Positions 20,337 to 28,084 of a stretch of 64,000 nucleotides of DNA are shown here, piece by piece. The translations under genes and the position numbers were made by a program. A model generated the notes under the pieces. The model saw only the letters and a program-made list of their open reading frames with translations, was not told where the DNA came from and searched no databases. Numbering within the stretch: position 1 is the first letter of the stretch; each line of letters begins with the position of its first letter. This DNA comes from Microbacterium sp. SSM24. GTDB taxonomy: Bacteria; Actinomycetota; Actinomycetes; Actinomycetales; Microbacteriaceae. The stretch spans positions 372,001 through 436,000 of the forward strand of contig NZ_JAPDNQ010000001.1 of the NCBI RefSeq assembly GCF_025989145.1. The letters are read 5' to 3'.

Positions 20337-21353
20337 GTGACGGATACCGCGATGACGGATGCTGCTCCCGATGCGTCCGGTGCGATGACGGCCGATGCCT
20401 TCGCGCGCACCACCGATGCGATCCTGGCGTCGGTGGGCGGCGTGATCGACGGCAAGCCCGAGGCGGTGCGCAGTGCGCTGGTCTGCCTTCTCGCCGAGGG
20501 GCACCTCCTCATCGAGGACGTGCCGGGCGTCGGGAAGACAATGCTCGCCCGTGCCCTGGCCGCGTCCGTCGACGCGACGGTGCGCCGCATCCAGTTCACG
20601 CCCGACCTCCTTCCGGGCGACGTGACGGGCGTGAGCGTCTTCAATCCCGTCGACCGCGAGTTCGAGTTCAAGCAGGGCGCGATCTTCGCGAACATCGTGA
20701 TCGCCGACGAGATCAACCGCTCCTCCCCCAAGACCCAGTCCGCGCTCCTCGAGGCGATGGAGGAGGGGCAGGTGACCGTCGACGGGCGCACGCATCCGCT
20801 GCCGGGCCCGTTCCTCGTCGTCGCGACGCAGAACCCTCTCGAGATGGAGGGCACCTACGCGCTCCCCGAGGCGCAGCGGGACCGCTTCATGATGCGCATC
20901 TCGATGGGATATCCCGACCAGCGCTCCGAGGCCCTCATGCTGCGCCAGCGCGACACCCTCAATCCTCTCGACCAGCTCTCGGCTGTCGTCTCCGCCGACC
21001 AGGTGACCGCGCTGATCGCGTGGGCGCGCGCGGTGCACGTGGCGCCGACCATCGAGGACTACGCCGTCGCCCTGTCCCATTCCACGCGCACGCACGCCGA
21101 TCTGCGGCTGGGCGCGAGCCCCCGCGCGACGCTCCAGCTCGTGCGGGCGGCGAAGGTCTGGGCGGCGCTCGACGGGCGCGGGTTCGTCATCCCCGACGAC
21201 GTCACGTCCCTCCTCGCCCCGGTCTTCGCCCACCGTCTGATCCCCACCCGCTCGGCGGGCGGCGCGCGGGCGCGGGGCGCCGCCGACGCCGTCACCACGA
21301 TCCTCGCGCGCATCGCGAGCAACGTGCGCGTCCCCATCGCCGCCCGTCAGTGA
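20337..21353 (+). CDS. MoxR-family AAA+ ATPase
   Basis: A 338-residue MoxR ATPase, a probable chaperone that activates or assembles the products of the next genes. The Walker A motif is EDVPGVGKTMLARALA (about residues 61-76) and Walker B is VIADEINRSSPKTQSALLEAMEEGQV, both typical for MoxR. The sensor region ATQNPLEMEGTYALPEAQRDRF follows. GTG start with GAGGAGG about 5 bases upstream. It begins a three-gene operon with a DUF58 protein (8-base gap) and a TgpA-like transglutaminase, a conserved actinobacterial arrangement. Confidence 0.93.
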   Translation: MTDTAMTDAAPDASGAMTADAFARTTDAILASVGGVIDGKPEAVRSALVCLLAEGHLLIEDVPGVGKTMLARALAASVDATVRRIQFTPDLLPGDVTGVSVFNPVDREFEFKQGAIFANIVIADEINRSSPKTQSALLEAMEEGQVTVDGRTHPLPGPFLVVATQNPLEMEGTYALPEAQRDRFMMRISMGYPDQRSEALMLRQRDTLNPLDQLSAVVSADQVTALIAWARAVHVAPTIEDYAVALSHSTRTHADLRLGASPRATLQLVRAAKVWAALDGRGFVIPDDVTSLLAPVFAHRLIPTRSAGGARARGAADAVTTILARIASNVRVPIAARQ

Positions 21354-21360
21354 GTTCGCG

Positions 21361-22608
21361 ATGAGACGCCTGTGGCCCCTGACCGTGCGCGGCACGGGCG
21401 CGCTCATCCTGGCCCTCACGTGTTTCGTCATGGCGTCCGAGTTCGGCGTGTCCGAGCTGATGTACTTCGGCATCCTCCTCCTCGCCGTGATCGTCGCGAG
21501 CGTGGCCTCGCTCTATCTGTCGCGGCGGTCGGACGTGGTCACGCGATCGCTGGCGCCGGATGTCGCGACCGTCGGACGGGAGTCGCTCGTCTCCGTCACG
21601 GTCGGCGTGCGCACCGCGCTTCCGACGCCGCCGGGAGTCTGGAGCGACGCCCTCCCGAAGGGTCTCCGCGGCAAGCCGGGCGGCATCTTCCCCGCTCTGT
21701 CCTCGGGCCTGCGGCGCAACGAGCGTGTCGTCGAGCTGTCGTACGTCATCACCGGCGCACTCCGGGGAGTGCACCGGATCGGGCCGTTGTCGGTGCGGTC
21801 GACCGATCCGTTCGGCCTCGCCCGTCGGCAGACGGTGTTCGGTGAGCGCACGCCGGTCACGGTCGCACCGGCGCTCATCGACCTTCCGCCGCTGACCGAC
21901 TTCGCCGGCGAGACCGGCGGAACCCTCCACACCACGACGAACCAGCTGGGGCAGGGCGCCGACAACCTCGTCGCGCGGCCGTACTCCCCCGGCGACTCGA
22001 TGCGCCGCATCCACTGGCGTGCCACGGCCCATCGCGACGAGCTCATGGTGCGGCAGGAGGAGCAGGAGTCCACACCCGAGGCGAGCGTCGTCATCGATCG
22101 CGGCGTGCTGCGGTGGTCGACCGAGGCGATGCAGGCGCCGGGCACCGACCCGGGGTTCGAGGCGGCGGTGTCGGCGTGCGTGTCCGCCGTCGCACGCCTC
22201 GTCCACGACGGGTACGCCGTCGAGGTGATCGACTCCGACGGAACGATGCTCGCCGCGCGCATCGACGGTGGGGACATGGCCGAGGTGGAGGCGATGCTCG
22301 GCCACTTCGCGACCATCACCGCGCGGCGCGACGACGACCTCACGCGCCTGACCCGTCTCTTCGCGGGTGTCATGACCGGGCCCGTGATCCTCATCGTGGG
22401 GCGATTCGATGCTTCCGACGCGCAGGCGATCGCGCCGGTCGTGCACCACAGTTCGCTGCCGATGCTCTTCGCCGTGTCGCCGATCGGTGACGCACTGGAC
22501 CGCGCGGCGGACAGCGGCTGGCGCGTGGGCGCGATCGACCCCGACGGCGATCTCGCCGCAGCGTGGGCGAACGCGGTCGGGCGAGGGGTGAGCCATGTCA
22601 TCGCCTGA
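21361..22608 (+). CDS. DUF58 / vWA-like membrane protein
   Basis: A 415-residue protein with two N-terminal helices (about residues 10-50) and a cytoplasmic DUF58 domain whose diagnostic motif is YSPGDSMRRIHWRATAHRDE at about residues 207-226. These proteins resemble von Willebrand A folds and occur almost always beside MoxR ATPases. The function is not established; an envelope or protein-maturation role is inferred for such operons. Its stop lies inside the start of the next gene (14-base overlap), so translation is coupled. ATG start 8 bases after moxR. Confidence 0.9.
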   Translation: MRRLWPLTVRGTGALILALTCFVMASEFGVSELMYFGILLLAVIVASVASLYLSRRSDVVTRSLAPDVATVGRESLVSVTVGVRTALPTPPGVWSDALPKGLRGKPGGIFPALSSGLRRNERVVELSYVITGALRGVHRIGPLSVRSTDPFGLARRQTVFGERTPVTVAPALIDLPPLTDFAGETGGTLHTTTNQLGQGADNLVARPYSPGDSMRRIHWRATAHRDELMVRQEEQESTPEASVVIDRGVLRWSTEAMQAPGTDPGFEAAVSACVSAVARLVHDGYAVEVIDSDGTMLAARIDGGDMAEVEAMLGHFATITARRDDDLTRLTRLFAGVMTGPVILIVGRFDASDAQAIAPVVHHSSLPMLFAVSPIGDALDRAADSGWRVGAIDPDGDLAAAWANAVGRGVSHVIA

Positions 22609-24871
22609 CGGCCTCGCGCAGCGCTCGGGTCGCCGCGGCGGGGAGCTGGTCCTGACGATCGCCGTGCTGGCAGCGCTGCTCGCCGCGCTCATCCCGGTCG
22701 TGCGGGTCGTGAAGCCCGGAGGCTGGCTGCTCGGTTCGGTGCTGCTCGCCACCGCGGTGCTCGCGGCCGGGTTCGTCGCGCGCCGATTCCGCCTTCCCGC
22801 CGTCGCCGTGAGCCTCATCGAGGCCGGCGTCTGGGTGGCGTTCATGATGGTCGTCTTCCTCCGGCACACCGCGCTGCTGTGGGTGGTGCCGACGCCCGAG
22901 ACCTTCCGGGCCGTTCCGCCGCTCTTCGACGAAGCGGTCGAGCGCATCACCTTCGGGGCGGCGCCCCTCGACGATCACGTCTCCCTCGCTTTCCTGATCG
23001 TTGGCGCGATGGGGCTGCTCGCGCTGATCGTCGACCACGTCGTGCTCACCGCTCGAATGCCGCTGCTGGCGTCGATCGGGATCGTCGCCGTGTCGCTCAT
23101 CCCGGCGATCGCGGTGCCTCGCGAGGTCGACGTCGTCGCGTTCGTGTTCCTGGCGGTCGCGATCCTGTTCCTCATCCGCGCCGAGACGCGGTCGCGAGAG
23201 CGGCCGCTCGAGCGCGAGTCGGAGCGCACCGCCGGCGTGCCGGCGACCGCGCTGGGCATCGGCGCGATCGCGGTCGTGGTCGCGGTGGTCGCGACCCCGC
23301 TCCTGCCGCAGCCCGCGGTGCGGGCGGGAGGGGGACTCGGCCCTGGGCCGGGAATCGACGCGAGTCTCCAGCTGGGCGATGACCTGCGCCGTCCCGAGGC
23401 GGTGGAGGTGCTGCGCGTGCGCACCGACGCCCCGTCCGCCCCGTACCTGCGCGCGACGACGCTGTCGCGGTTCGAGGGCGGCATCTGGGAGCCCGATCAG
23501 GTGCGCACCGTGCCGCTGGACAGCGAGTTCGGCCTGGGCCGCGTCACCGTCGGCACCGGCGTGCGGGTGTCGGAGTACACGACGTCCGTCGAAGTGGTGA
23601 ACCTCGCGACGGTCTGGCTTCCGGTGTCGTTCCCCGCCGTCTCGGTCGCCGGGCTCGACGGACGGTGGGCCGCGGTGCCCTACAACCGCACGGTGATCTC
23701 CCAGTCGGGATCGACGCAGGGGCAGGCCTACGACGTCGTGGCGAACGTCCCTCGGCCGACTCTCGAGCAGATCCGCAGCTACAACGCCGGCGGACCGGAG
23801 CTGCGGGACGAGACGACCCAGCTGCCCGAGAACACCCCGCAGATCATCATCGACCTCGCCGCCGAGGTGACGGCGGGCGCGACGAACGACTACGACCGCC
23901 TCATCGCGATGCAGCGCTGGTTCCGCGGCGGAGAGTTCCGCTACTCGCTCGATGCGCCCGTCGAGGACGGGTTCGACGGGAGCGGGGCCGAAGCCGTCGC
24001 GCGGTTCCTCGAGGTGCGCGAGGGGTACTGCATCCACTTCGCCTCGGCCTTCGCCCTGATGGCCCGCAGCCTGCACATGCCGACGCGCATCGTCGTCGGC
24101 TACCTTCCCGGTAGCGCGACGACCGATGTGATCGACGGGCAGACCGTCTACTCCGTCTCGAGCTCCCTCACCCACGCGTGGCCCGAGGTCTTCTTCGACA
24201 ACGTGGGCTGGGTTCCCTTCGAGCCGACAGCGGGTCTCGGCGTGCCGACGACCTTCACCCCGGCATCCACTCTGCCCGGCGATCCCGACGATCCGTCCTC
24301 GGCGACACCGGGTGCCACGCCGTCACCGACGTCGAGTTCGAGCGCCGACCCGAACAATTCGATCAACCCGCGCGACGAGGCGCTGCCGGGCACGCCGCTC
24401 ACCGGCTCGAACCCGCTGCCGACGCTCGGCGTGGTCATGCTGATCCTCCTCGTCCTCGCGCTGCCGTTCCTCGTGCGCGAGGTGCGGCGCCGCCAGCTGA
24501 CGGCATCCGGACGCGGGGGCGATGCCGCCGCCGCGTGGACGATCGTTCAGGATGCCGCGATCGACGTGGGCATCGCGGTGCCGGCGAGCGAGAGCCCACG
24601 CGGGTTCGCCCAGCGCCTCATCGACCAACACGGCGTCTCGCCGGACGACATGGAAACGCTGGTCGCCGCGATCGAACGCGCCTCGTACGCACCGTCCGGC
24701 GGGCGGGACTACTGGCTGGGCGACGCGGCGACGGATGCCGCCACCGCCGTTCGCGCGCAGTTGATCGCCGCCGCCCCCGTCGCTCGCCGGATCCTCGCCG
24801 TCATCGCGCCCCGCTCGCTCATCGTTCGCCCGGGCAGCGTCTACGCAGGAGGCGCTCCGACGACCAGGTAG
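22595..24871 (+). CDS. TgpA-like transglutaminase-domain membrane protein
   Basis: A 758-residue protein with about seven N-terminal helices (residues 17-235), a periplasm-facing transglutaminase-like domain (about 380-560) and a further helix near 610. The catalytic triad is visible: Cys in EVREGYCIHFASAFALMARS, His in SLTHAWPEVFFD, and the acidic site near GWVPFEPTAG. A Ser/Pro/Thr linker separates this from the C-terminal helix and a cytoplasmic tail. Transglutaminase-like folds here may be proteases or peptide cross-linkers of the cell envelope; the substrate is unknown. Overlaps the DUF58 gene and precedes tRNA-Ser. Confidence 0.9.
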   Translation: MSSPDGLAQRSGRRGGELVLTIAVLAALLAALIPVVRVVKPGGWLLGSVLLATAVLAAGFVARRFRLPAVAVSLIEAGVWVAFMMVVFLRHTALLWVVPTPETFRAVPPLFDEAVERITFGAAPLDDHVSLAFLIVGAMGLLALIVDHVVLTARMPLLASIGIVAVSLIPAIAVPREVDVVAFVFLAVAILFLIRAETRSRERPLERESERTAGVPATALGIGAIAVVVAVVATPLLPQPAVRAGGGLGPGPGIDASLQLGDDLRRPEAVEVLRVRTDAPSAPYLRATTLSRFEGGIWEPDQVRTVPLDSEFGLGRVTVGTGVRVSEYTTSVEVVNLATVWLPVSFPAVSVAGLDGRWAAVPYNRTVISQSGSTQGQAYDVVANVPRPTLEQIRSYNAGGPELRDETTQLPENTPQIIIDLAAEVTAGATNDYDRLIAMQRWFRGGEFRYSLDAPVEDGFDGSGAEAVARFLEVREGYCIHFASAFALMARSLHMPTRIVVGYLPGSATTDVIDGQTVYSVSSSLTHAWPEVFFDNVGWVPFEPTAGLGVPTTFTPASTLPGDPDDPSSATPGATPSPTSSSSADPNNSINPRDEALPGTPLTGSNPLPTLGVVMLILLVLALPFLVREVRRRQLTASGRGGDAAAAWTIVQDAAIDVGIAVPASESPRGFAQRLIDQHGVSPDDMETLVAAIERASYAPSGGRDYWLGDAATDAATAVRAQLIAAAPVARRILAVIAPRSLIVRPGSVYAGGAPTTR

Positions 24872-24897
24872 GATGTTCCGTGGCCCTCCGGGGCCAA

Positions 24898-24982
24898 GGA
24901 GGATTCGCCTAGTGGCCTATGGCGCACGCTTGGAAAGCGTGTTGAGTGAAAGCTCTCAGGGGTTCGAATCCCCTATCCTCCG
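24898..24982 (+). tRNA. tRNA-Ser (anticodon GGA)
   Basis: The acceptor stem GGAGGAT (24898-24904) pairs with ATCCTCC (24975-24981) and the discriminator base is G, as expected for serine tRNA. The anticodon arm CACGC-TTGGAAA-GCGTG gives anticodon GGA, reading UCC/UCU. A long variable arm (TTGAGTGAAAGCTCTCA region) follows, typical for tRNA-Ser, and the T arm is GGGGTTCGAATCCCC. The CCA end is not encoded. It lies 26 bases after the transglutaminase gene and marks the boundary of the metal-resistance block. Confidence 0.97.
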
Positions 24983-24992
24983 CAGACGGAGA

Positions 24993-25023
24993 AACGGCGC
25001 CGCCCCGAAGGGGCGGCGCCGTT
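24993..25023. terminator. Intrinsic terminator after tRNA-Ser
   Basis: A 14-bp perfect stem with a 3-base GAA loop: AACGGCGCCGCCCC (24993-25006) pairs with its complement at 25010-25023. It follows the tRNA by 10 bases. The downstream run is only weakly T-rich (ctcatctt), but GC-rich actinomycete terminators often lack a U tract. It can also stop minus-strand transcription from the CDF gene, whose stop is 43 bases away, so it is probably bidirectional. Confidence 0.88.
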
Positions 25024-25065
25024 CTCATCTTGACCCGCACACGACTCGAGCGAATACCGGGGCCC

Positions 25066-25743
25066 TCAGTGGCTGGCGTCCTCGTGGTCGTGGTCGTGAC
25101 TGTCGTCCTCGAGGATCATTCCGACGGAGGTCGCACAGGCGTCACCTCGCCAGGCTTCTCTACCCTCTCGGATCGCGAAACCGGCGATAACCAGTCCGGC
25201 GAGGGCGTCGGCCCACCACCACCCGAATACCGAGTTGAGGAGAAGGCCGACGAGTACCGCTGCCGACAGGTAGGTGCAGATGAGGGTCTGCTTCGAGTCC
25301 GCAACGGCAGTAGCCGAGCCGAGCTCGCGGCCGGCCCGCCGCTCGGCGAGCGAGAGGAACGGCATGATGATCACGCTGAGCGTGGTGATGGCGATGCCGA
25401 GTGTGCTGCGCTCAGCCTCGACCCTGCCCAGCAGCGTTATCAGCGACGTCGCGATGACATAGATCGCCAGGGCGAAGAACGCCACTGATATCACCCGCAG
25501 CGTCGGCTTTTCCCATCGCTCGGGGTTACGCCGAGTGAACTGCCAGGCGACCGCGGCTGCGGAGAGGACCTCGACGGTGGAATCCAGTCCGAACGCGACC
25601 AGCGCACCCGAGGAGGCGATGCTGCCCGCGGTGATCGCGACGATCGCTTCGATGACGTTGTAGACGATCGTCGCGGCGACAATCCATCGAATTCGACGCT
25701 GGAGGACGTGTCGACGCTCCGCATGCAAGGCTGTGCTGCTCAT
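25066..25743 (-). CDS. CDF-like cation efflux transporter, truncated form
   Basis: A 225-residue six-helix transporter of the cation diffusion facilitator type that lacks the cytosolic C-terminal domain of full-length CDF proteins. Helices lie at about 18-40, 44-68, 80-104, 113-136, 152-170 and 172-192. Acidic residues in TM2 (GLDSTVEVLS) and TM5/6 (FGWWWADALAG) match metal-site positions. A short histidine tail (DDSHDHDHEDASH) probably binds metal. It is ATGA-coupled to the upstream CmtR-like gene, so the likely ion is a soft or borderline divalent metal such as Cd, Pb or Zn; which one is not shown. Confidence 0.85.
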   Translation of the reverse strand: MSSTALHAERRHVLQRRIRWIVAATIVYNVIEAIVAITAGSIASSGALVAFGLDSTVEVLSAAAVAWQFTRRNPERWEKPTLRVISVAFFALAIYVIATSLITLLGRVEAERSTLGIAITTLSVIIMPFLSLAERRAGRELGSATAVADSKQTLICTYLSAAVLVGLLLNSVFGWWWADALAGLVIAGFAIREGREAWRGDACATSVGMILEDDSHDHDHEDASH

Positions 25744-26084
25744 GCGCAGGTGCAGCCTTCGCTATCGCAGCAGTCGGGTTCGACAACCAGCACGACCTGG
25801 AGGAGTTCTCTGAGGGCGGGTGCAAGATGCGGGTCAGCGAGGCGATACTCCGTGCGGCGACCATCGGGGGTGGCCTCCACCAGACCACAGCCGCGTAGAC
25901 ACGCGAGCTGGTTCGACATCACCTGTCGCGACACGCCAAGACTGTCCGCGAGATCAGATGGATACGCGGGCGACTCGCGTAGGGCGAGGAGGATCGCGGC
26001 GCGCGTGGCGTCGGAGAGTGCGTGACCGAGCCGAGCCAGGGCGGCAGTGTGGGTGACGGTGGCAGTGAGCGCGGTCATGCGCAT
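25740..26084 (-). CDS. CmtR-like ArsR/SmtB-family metal sensor
   Basis: A 114-residue winged-helix repressor. The recognition helix region is DLADSLGVSRQVMSNQLACLRGCGLVEATPDGRR. The two cysteines in QLACLRGCGLV match the metal ligands Cys57 and Cys61 of mycobacterial CmtR, and the C-terminus ends CCDSEGCTCA, offering the third ligand region. CmtR represses in the absence of Cd/Pb. I use the ATG at 26084 (a second ATG at 26078 is possible); the longer frame to 26369 has no ribosome site and reads into the arsC side. It is coupled (ATGA) to the CDF transporter that it probably controls. Confidence 0.87.
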   Translation of the reverse strand: MRMTALTATVTHTAALARLGHALSDATRAAILLALRESPAYPSDLADSLGVSRQVMSNQLACLRGCGLVEATPDGRRTEYRLADPHLAPALRELLQVVLVVEPDCCDSEGCTCA

Positions 26085-26175
26085 GACGATACAGCGAAAC
26101 CTGAATAAAGAGAACCGTGAACTCTCGGATCTTTCCTGGACCGCGAGTTCGTAGCGGTGGCGTCGTGCGCGCTCG

Positions 26176-26601
26176 TCAACCGCGACGGGAGAAGCCGCGG
26201 CTCGGGAGGATCTCCGACAGCAGAACCTCGATCCTTCGGCGGATCTCATCGCGAATCGGACGCACCGCCTCGATGCCCTGGCCCGCCGGGTCATCGAGCT
26301 CCCAGTCCTCGTAGCGCTTGCCGGGGAAGATCGGGCACGCGTCGCCGCATCCCATCGTGATGACGACATCCGATTCCCGAACCGCCTCGACGGTGAGCAC
26401 CTTCGGCGCGTTGCCGGCGATGTCGATGCCCTCCTCGGCCATCGCCTCGACGGCGACAGGGTTGATCGCGTCTTTGGGTGCCGACCCTGCGGACAGCACT
26501 TCGACGGCGTCGCCGCCCAGCGCCCGAAGGAAGCCGGCGGCCATCTGGGATCGGCCCGCGTTGTGGACGCAGACGAACAGCACGGTGGGCTTGGCGCTCA
26601 T
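26176..26601 (-). CDS. arsC: Arsenate reductase, low-molecular-weight phosphatase type
   Basis: A 141-residue arsenate reductase with the CX5R P-loop CVHNAGRS starting at Cys11 and a second cysteine pair in MGCGDACPIFPGKRYEDWEL. It reduces arsenate to arsenite, in actinomycetes typically using mycothiol/mycoredoxin or thioredoxin; which one applies here is inferred only. ATG at 26601 has a strong AGGGAGA ribosome site 6 bases upstream, better than the in-frame ATG at 26619. An ArsR-like inverted repeat lies 27 bases upstream. The gene follows the fused ArsR-ArsC gene on the same strand. Confidence 0.93.
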   Translation of the reverse strand: MSAKPTVLFVCVHNAGRSQMAAGFLRALGGDAVEVLSAGSAPKDAINPVAVEAMAEEGIDIAGNAPKVLTVEAVRESDVVITMGCGDACPIFPGKRYEDWELDDPAGQGIEAVRPIRDEIRRRIEVLLSEILPSRGFSRRG

Positions 26602-26627
26602 GTGATCTCCCTCTCTCACAAGGAAGC

Positions 26628-26643
26628 ATAGACTACTATCTAT
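26628..26643. promoter_or_regulatory. Probable ArsR operator upstream of arsC
   Basis: ATAGA-N6-TCTAT is a perfect 5-bp inverted repeat in the AT-rich 45-base gap between the fused arsR-arsC gene and arsC. It shares its ATAGA/TCTAT half-sites with the repeat over the start of the fused gene at 27542-27557. The shared half-site suggests one repressor (the fused ArsR protein) acts at both. Placement is right for blocking transcription initiation of arsC. Inferred from symmetry only. Confidence 0.6.
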
Positions 26644-26646
26644 CTA

Positions 26647-27543
26647 TTATCGATCCGGGGTCTCCGACGGCACGAGGTCAGCGAGGAGGTCTCGCACACG
26701 TGCCTCGATGTCGTCCCGGATCGTCCGCACGCGGTCGGTCGGCTTGCCCACGGGATCCTCGATCTCCCAATCGAGATAGCGGCGGCCGGGATAGATCGGG
26801 CAGGCGTCGCCGCAGCCCATGGTCACCACCACGTCGGCCGCACGGACGGCCTCGTCGGTGAGCGGCTTCGGATACTCCGCTCCGATGGGCACTCCGATCT
26901 CATTGAGCACGTTGACGACCGTGTGCCTGATGTCGCTCGCGGGCTCGGACCCTGCCGTGTGCACTGCCACCCGGTCACCGGCGAGCTGGCGCATGATGCC
27001 TGCTGCGATCTGCGAGCGACCGGCGTTCTGCACGCAGACGAAGAGCACGCTCGGCTTGTCAGGGGTCGCGGACTCGGCATGCCGCAGCGCGTCGAGGCGA
27101 GTGGCGGCGAAATCGGCCGTCCGGCTCGCGAGCAGGGGCGAGGTCCCCTTGCGCGCGAGGAGCGCGTAGCTCTCATCGACGGTGACGCGCACCGTCTCCG
27201 GACTGAAGGAGCCGCGGAACCGGACGGCGAGGTCGCCGGCGATTCTCTCGAGGTCGGGCACACCGACGACGGCAGGAACCTCACCCAGGAGAGCGTCGAT
27301 CCGGTCGGCGTGCTGAGGGGTGATGGAGTACCACACCCGCCGCCCGTCCGGCTGCCGCTCGACGATGCCTTCCGCGTGCAGCGCCCGCATGTGGTGGCTC
27401 ACCGTCGGCTGGCGAAGCTCGAGCACCTCAGCAAGCCGGCCGACCAATGCGCGCCCATCGTCGGACTCGCGGATCAGCCGAAGGATGCGCGCGCGAGTGG
27501 GGTCGCCGAGGGTCGTCAGCTCCCCCGCGCCAGCACGACTCAT
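26647..27543 (-). CDS. ArsR repressor fused to arsenate reductase
   Basis: A 298-residue three-part protein. Residues about 1-95 are an ArsR winged helix (LGDPTRARILRLIRE, RQPTVSHHMRALHAEGIVERQ). Residues about 105-165 are an all-helical segment like the three-helix dimerisation domain found in some actinobacterial arsenate reductases. Residues about 175-298 are a low-molecular-weight phosphatase-type ArsC with P-loop CVQNAGRSQ and the pair MGCGDACPIYPGRRYLDWEI. The ATG at 27543 sits inside an operator-like repeat; upstream in-frame codons are not supported. It would couple sensing and reduction in one chain. Confidence 0.9.
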   Translation of the reverse strand: MSRAGAGELTTLGDPTRARILRLIRESDDGRALVGRLAEVLELRQPTVSHHMRALHAEGIVERQPDGRRVWYSITPQHADRIDALLGEVPAVVGVPDLERIAGDLAVRFRGSFSPETVRVTVDESYALLARKGTSPLLASRTADFAATRLDALRHAESATPDKPSVLFVCVQNAGRSQIAAGIMRQLAGDRVAVHTAGSEPASDIRHTVVNVLNEIGVPIGAEYPKPLTDEAVRAADVVVTMGCGDACPIYPGRRYLDWEIEDPVGKPTDRVRTIRDDIEARVRDLLADLVPSETPDR

Positions 27544-27557
27544 AGACCTCAGTCTAT
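27542..27557. promoter_or_regulatory. ArsR-like operator over the start codon
   Basis: ATAGAC-CTCA-GTCTAT is a perfect 6-bp inverted repeat with a 4-base spacer. It covers the start codon of the fused arsR-arsC gene, so a repressor bound here would block initiation directly and suggests autoregulation. The half-site resembles the one upstream of arsC. Only 25 bases separate the fused gene from the acetyltransferase stop, so the promoter must overlap this repeat. Confidence 0.65.
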
Positions 27558-27568
27558 CGACGGTGCCG

Positions 27569-28084
27569 TCATCCGGCGCCGTGGACGACAGCACTCCGGC
27601 GCTCGATCAGAAGCGTGTCGCGCCACTGCCCGGTGTGCGGACCTGCACCCGACCGAGCGATGCGCTCCCGCCGCCCGACGACGCGGAAGCCCGCAGACTC
27701 GTGGAGTCGCAGGCTCGCCGCGTTCTCGGGGAAGATGCTCGACTGGATCGTCCAGATCCCGGATTCCTCTGCCGCATCGATGAACGCTGCGAGCAGCATC
27801 CGCCCGACTCCGTGTCCGCGCGCATCGCGGTCGATGTAGACCGAGTGCTCGACGACGCCTCTGTACGCGGGTCGCGAAGAGACGGCGGATGCCGCAATCC
27901 AGCCGACGACCGCACCCCCGCCATCGACCGCCACGAACCTCAGCGCAGGGAGTCTGCCGGCGTCGAAGACCTCCCAGGACGGCGTCGCGATCTCGAAGGT
28001 CGCTTCGCCGTCGGCGATGCCCTGCGCGTAGATCGGTTCGACGGCCGGCCAGTCGTCCGGGGTCAGCGGGCGGACGGTGGTCAC
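27569..28084 (-). CDS. arsN1: GNAT acetyltransferase of the PAT / ArsN1 type
   Basis: A 171-residue Gcn5-related N-acetyltransferase of the phosphinothricin-acetyltransferase clade. Family blocks are EATFEIATPSWE, RPAYRGVVEHSVYID, the acetyl-CoA loop RGHGVGRMLL, SSIFPENAASLRLHESAGF and the tail GQWRDTLLIERRS. Members next to ars genes (ArsN1) acetylate arsinothricin, an arsenic analogue of phosphinothricin; others act on glufosinate. The GTG at 28084 overlaps the upstream flavoprotein stop (GTGA), so they are coupled. The ars context makes ArsN1 the better guess than a herbicide-type PAT, but the substrate is not proven. Confidence 0.82.
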   Translation of the reverse strand: MTTVRPLTPDDWPAVEPIYAQGIADGEATFEIATPSWEVFDAGRLPALRFVAVDGGGAVVGWIAASAVSSRPAYRGVVEHSVYIDRDARGHGVGRMLLAAFIDAAEESGIWTIQSSIFPENAASLRLHESAGFRVVGRRERIARSGAGPHTGQWRDTLLIERRSAVVHGAG

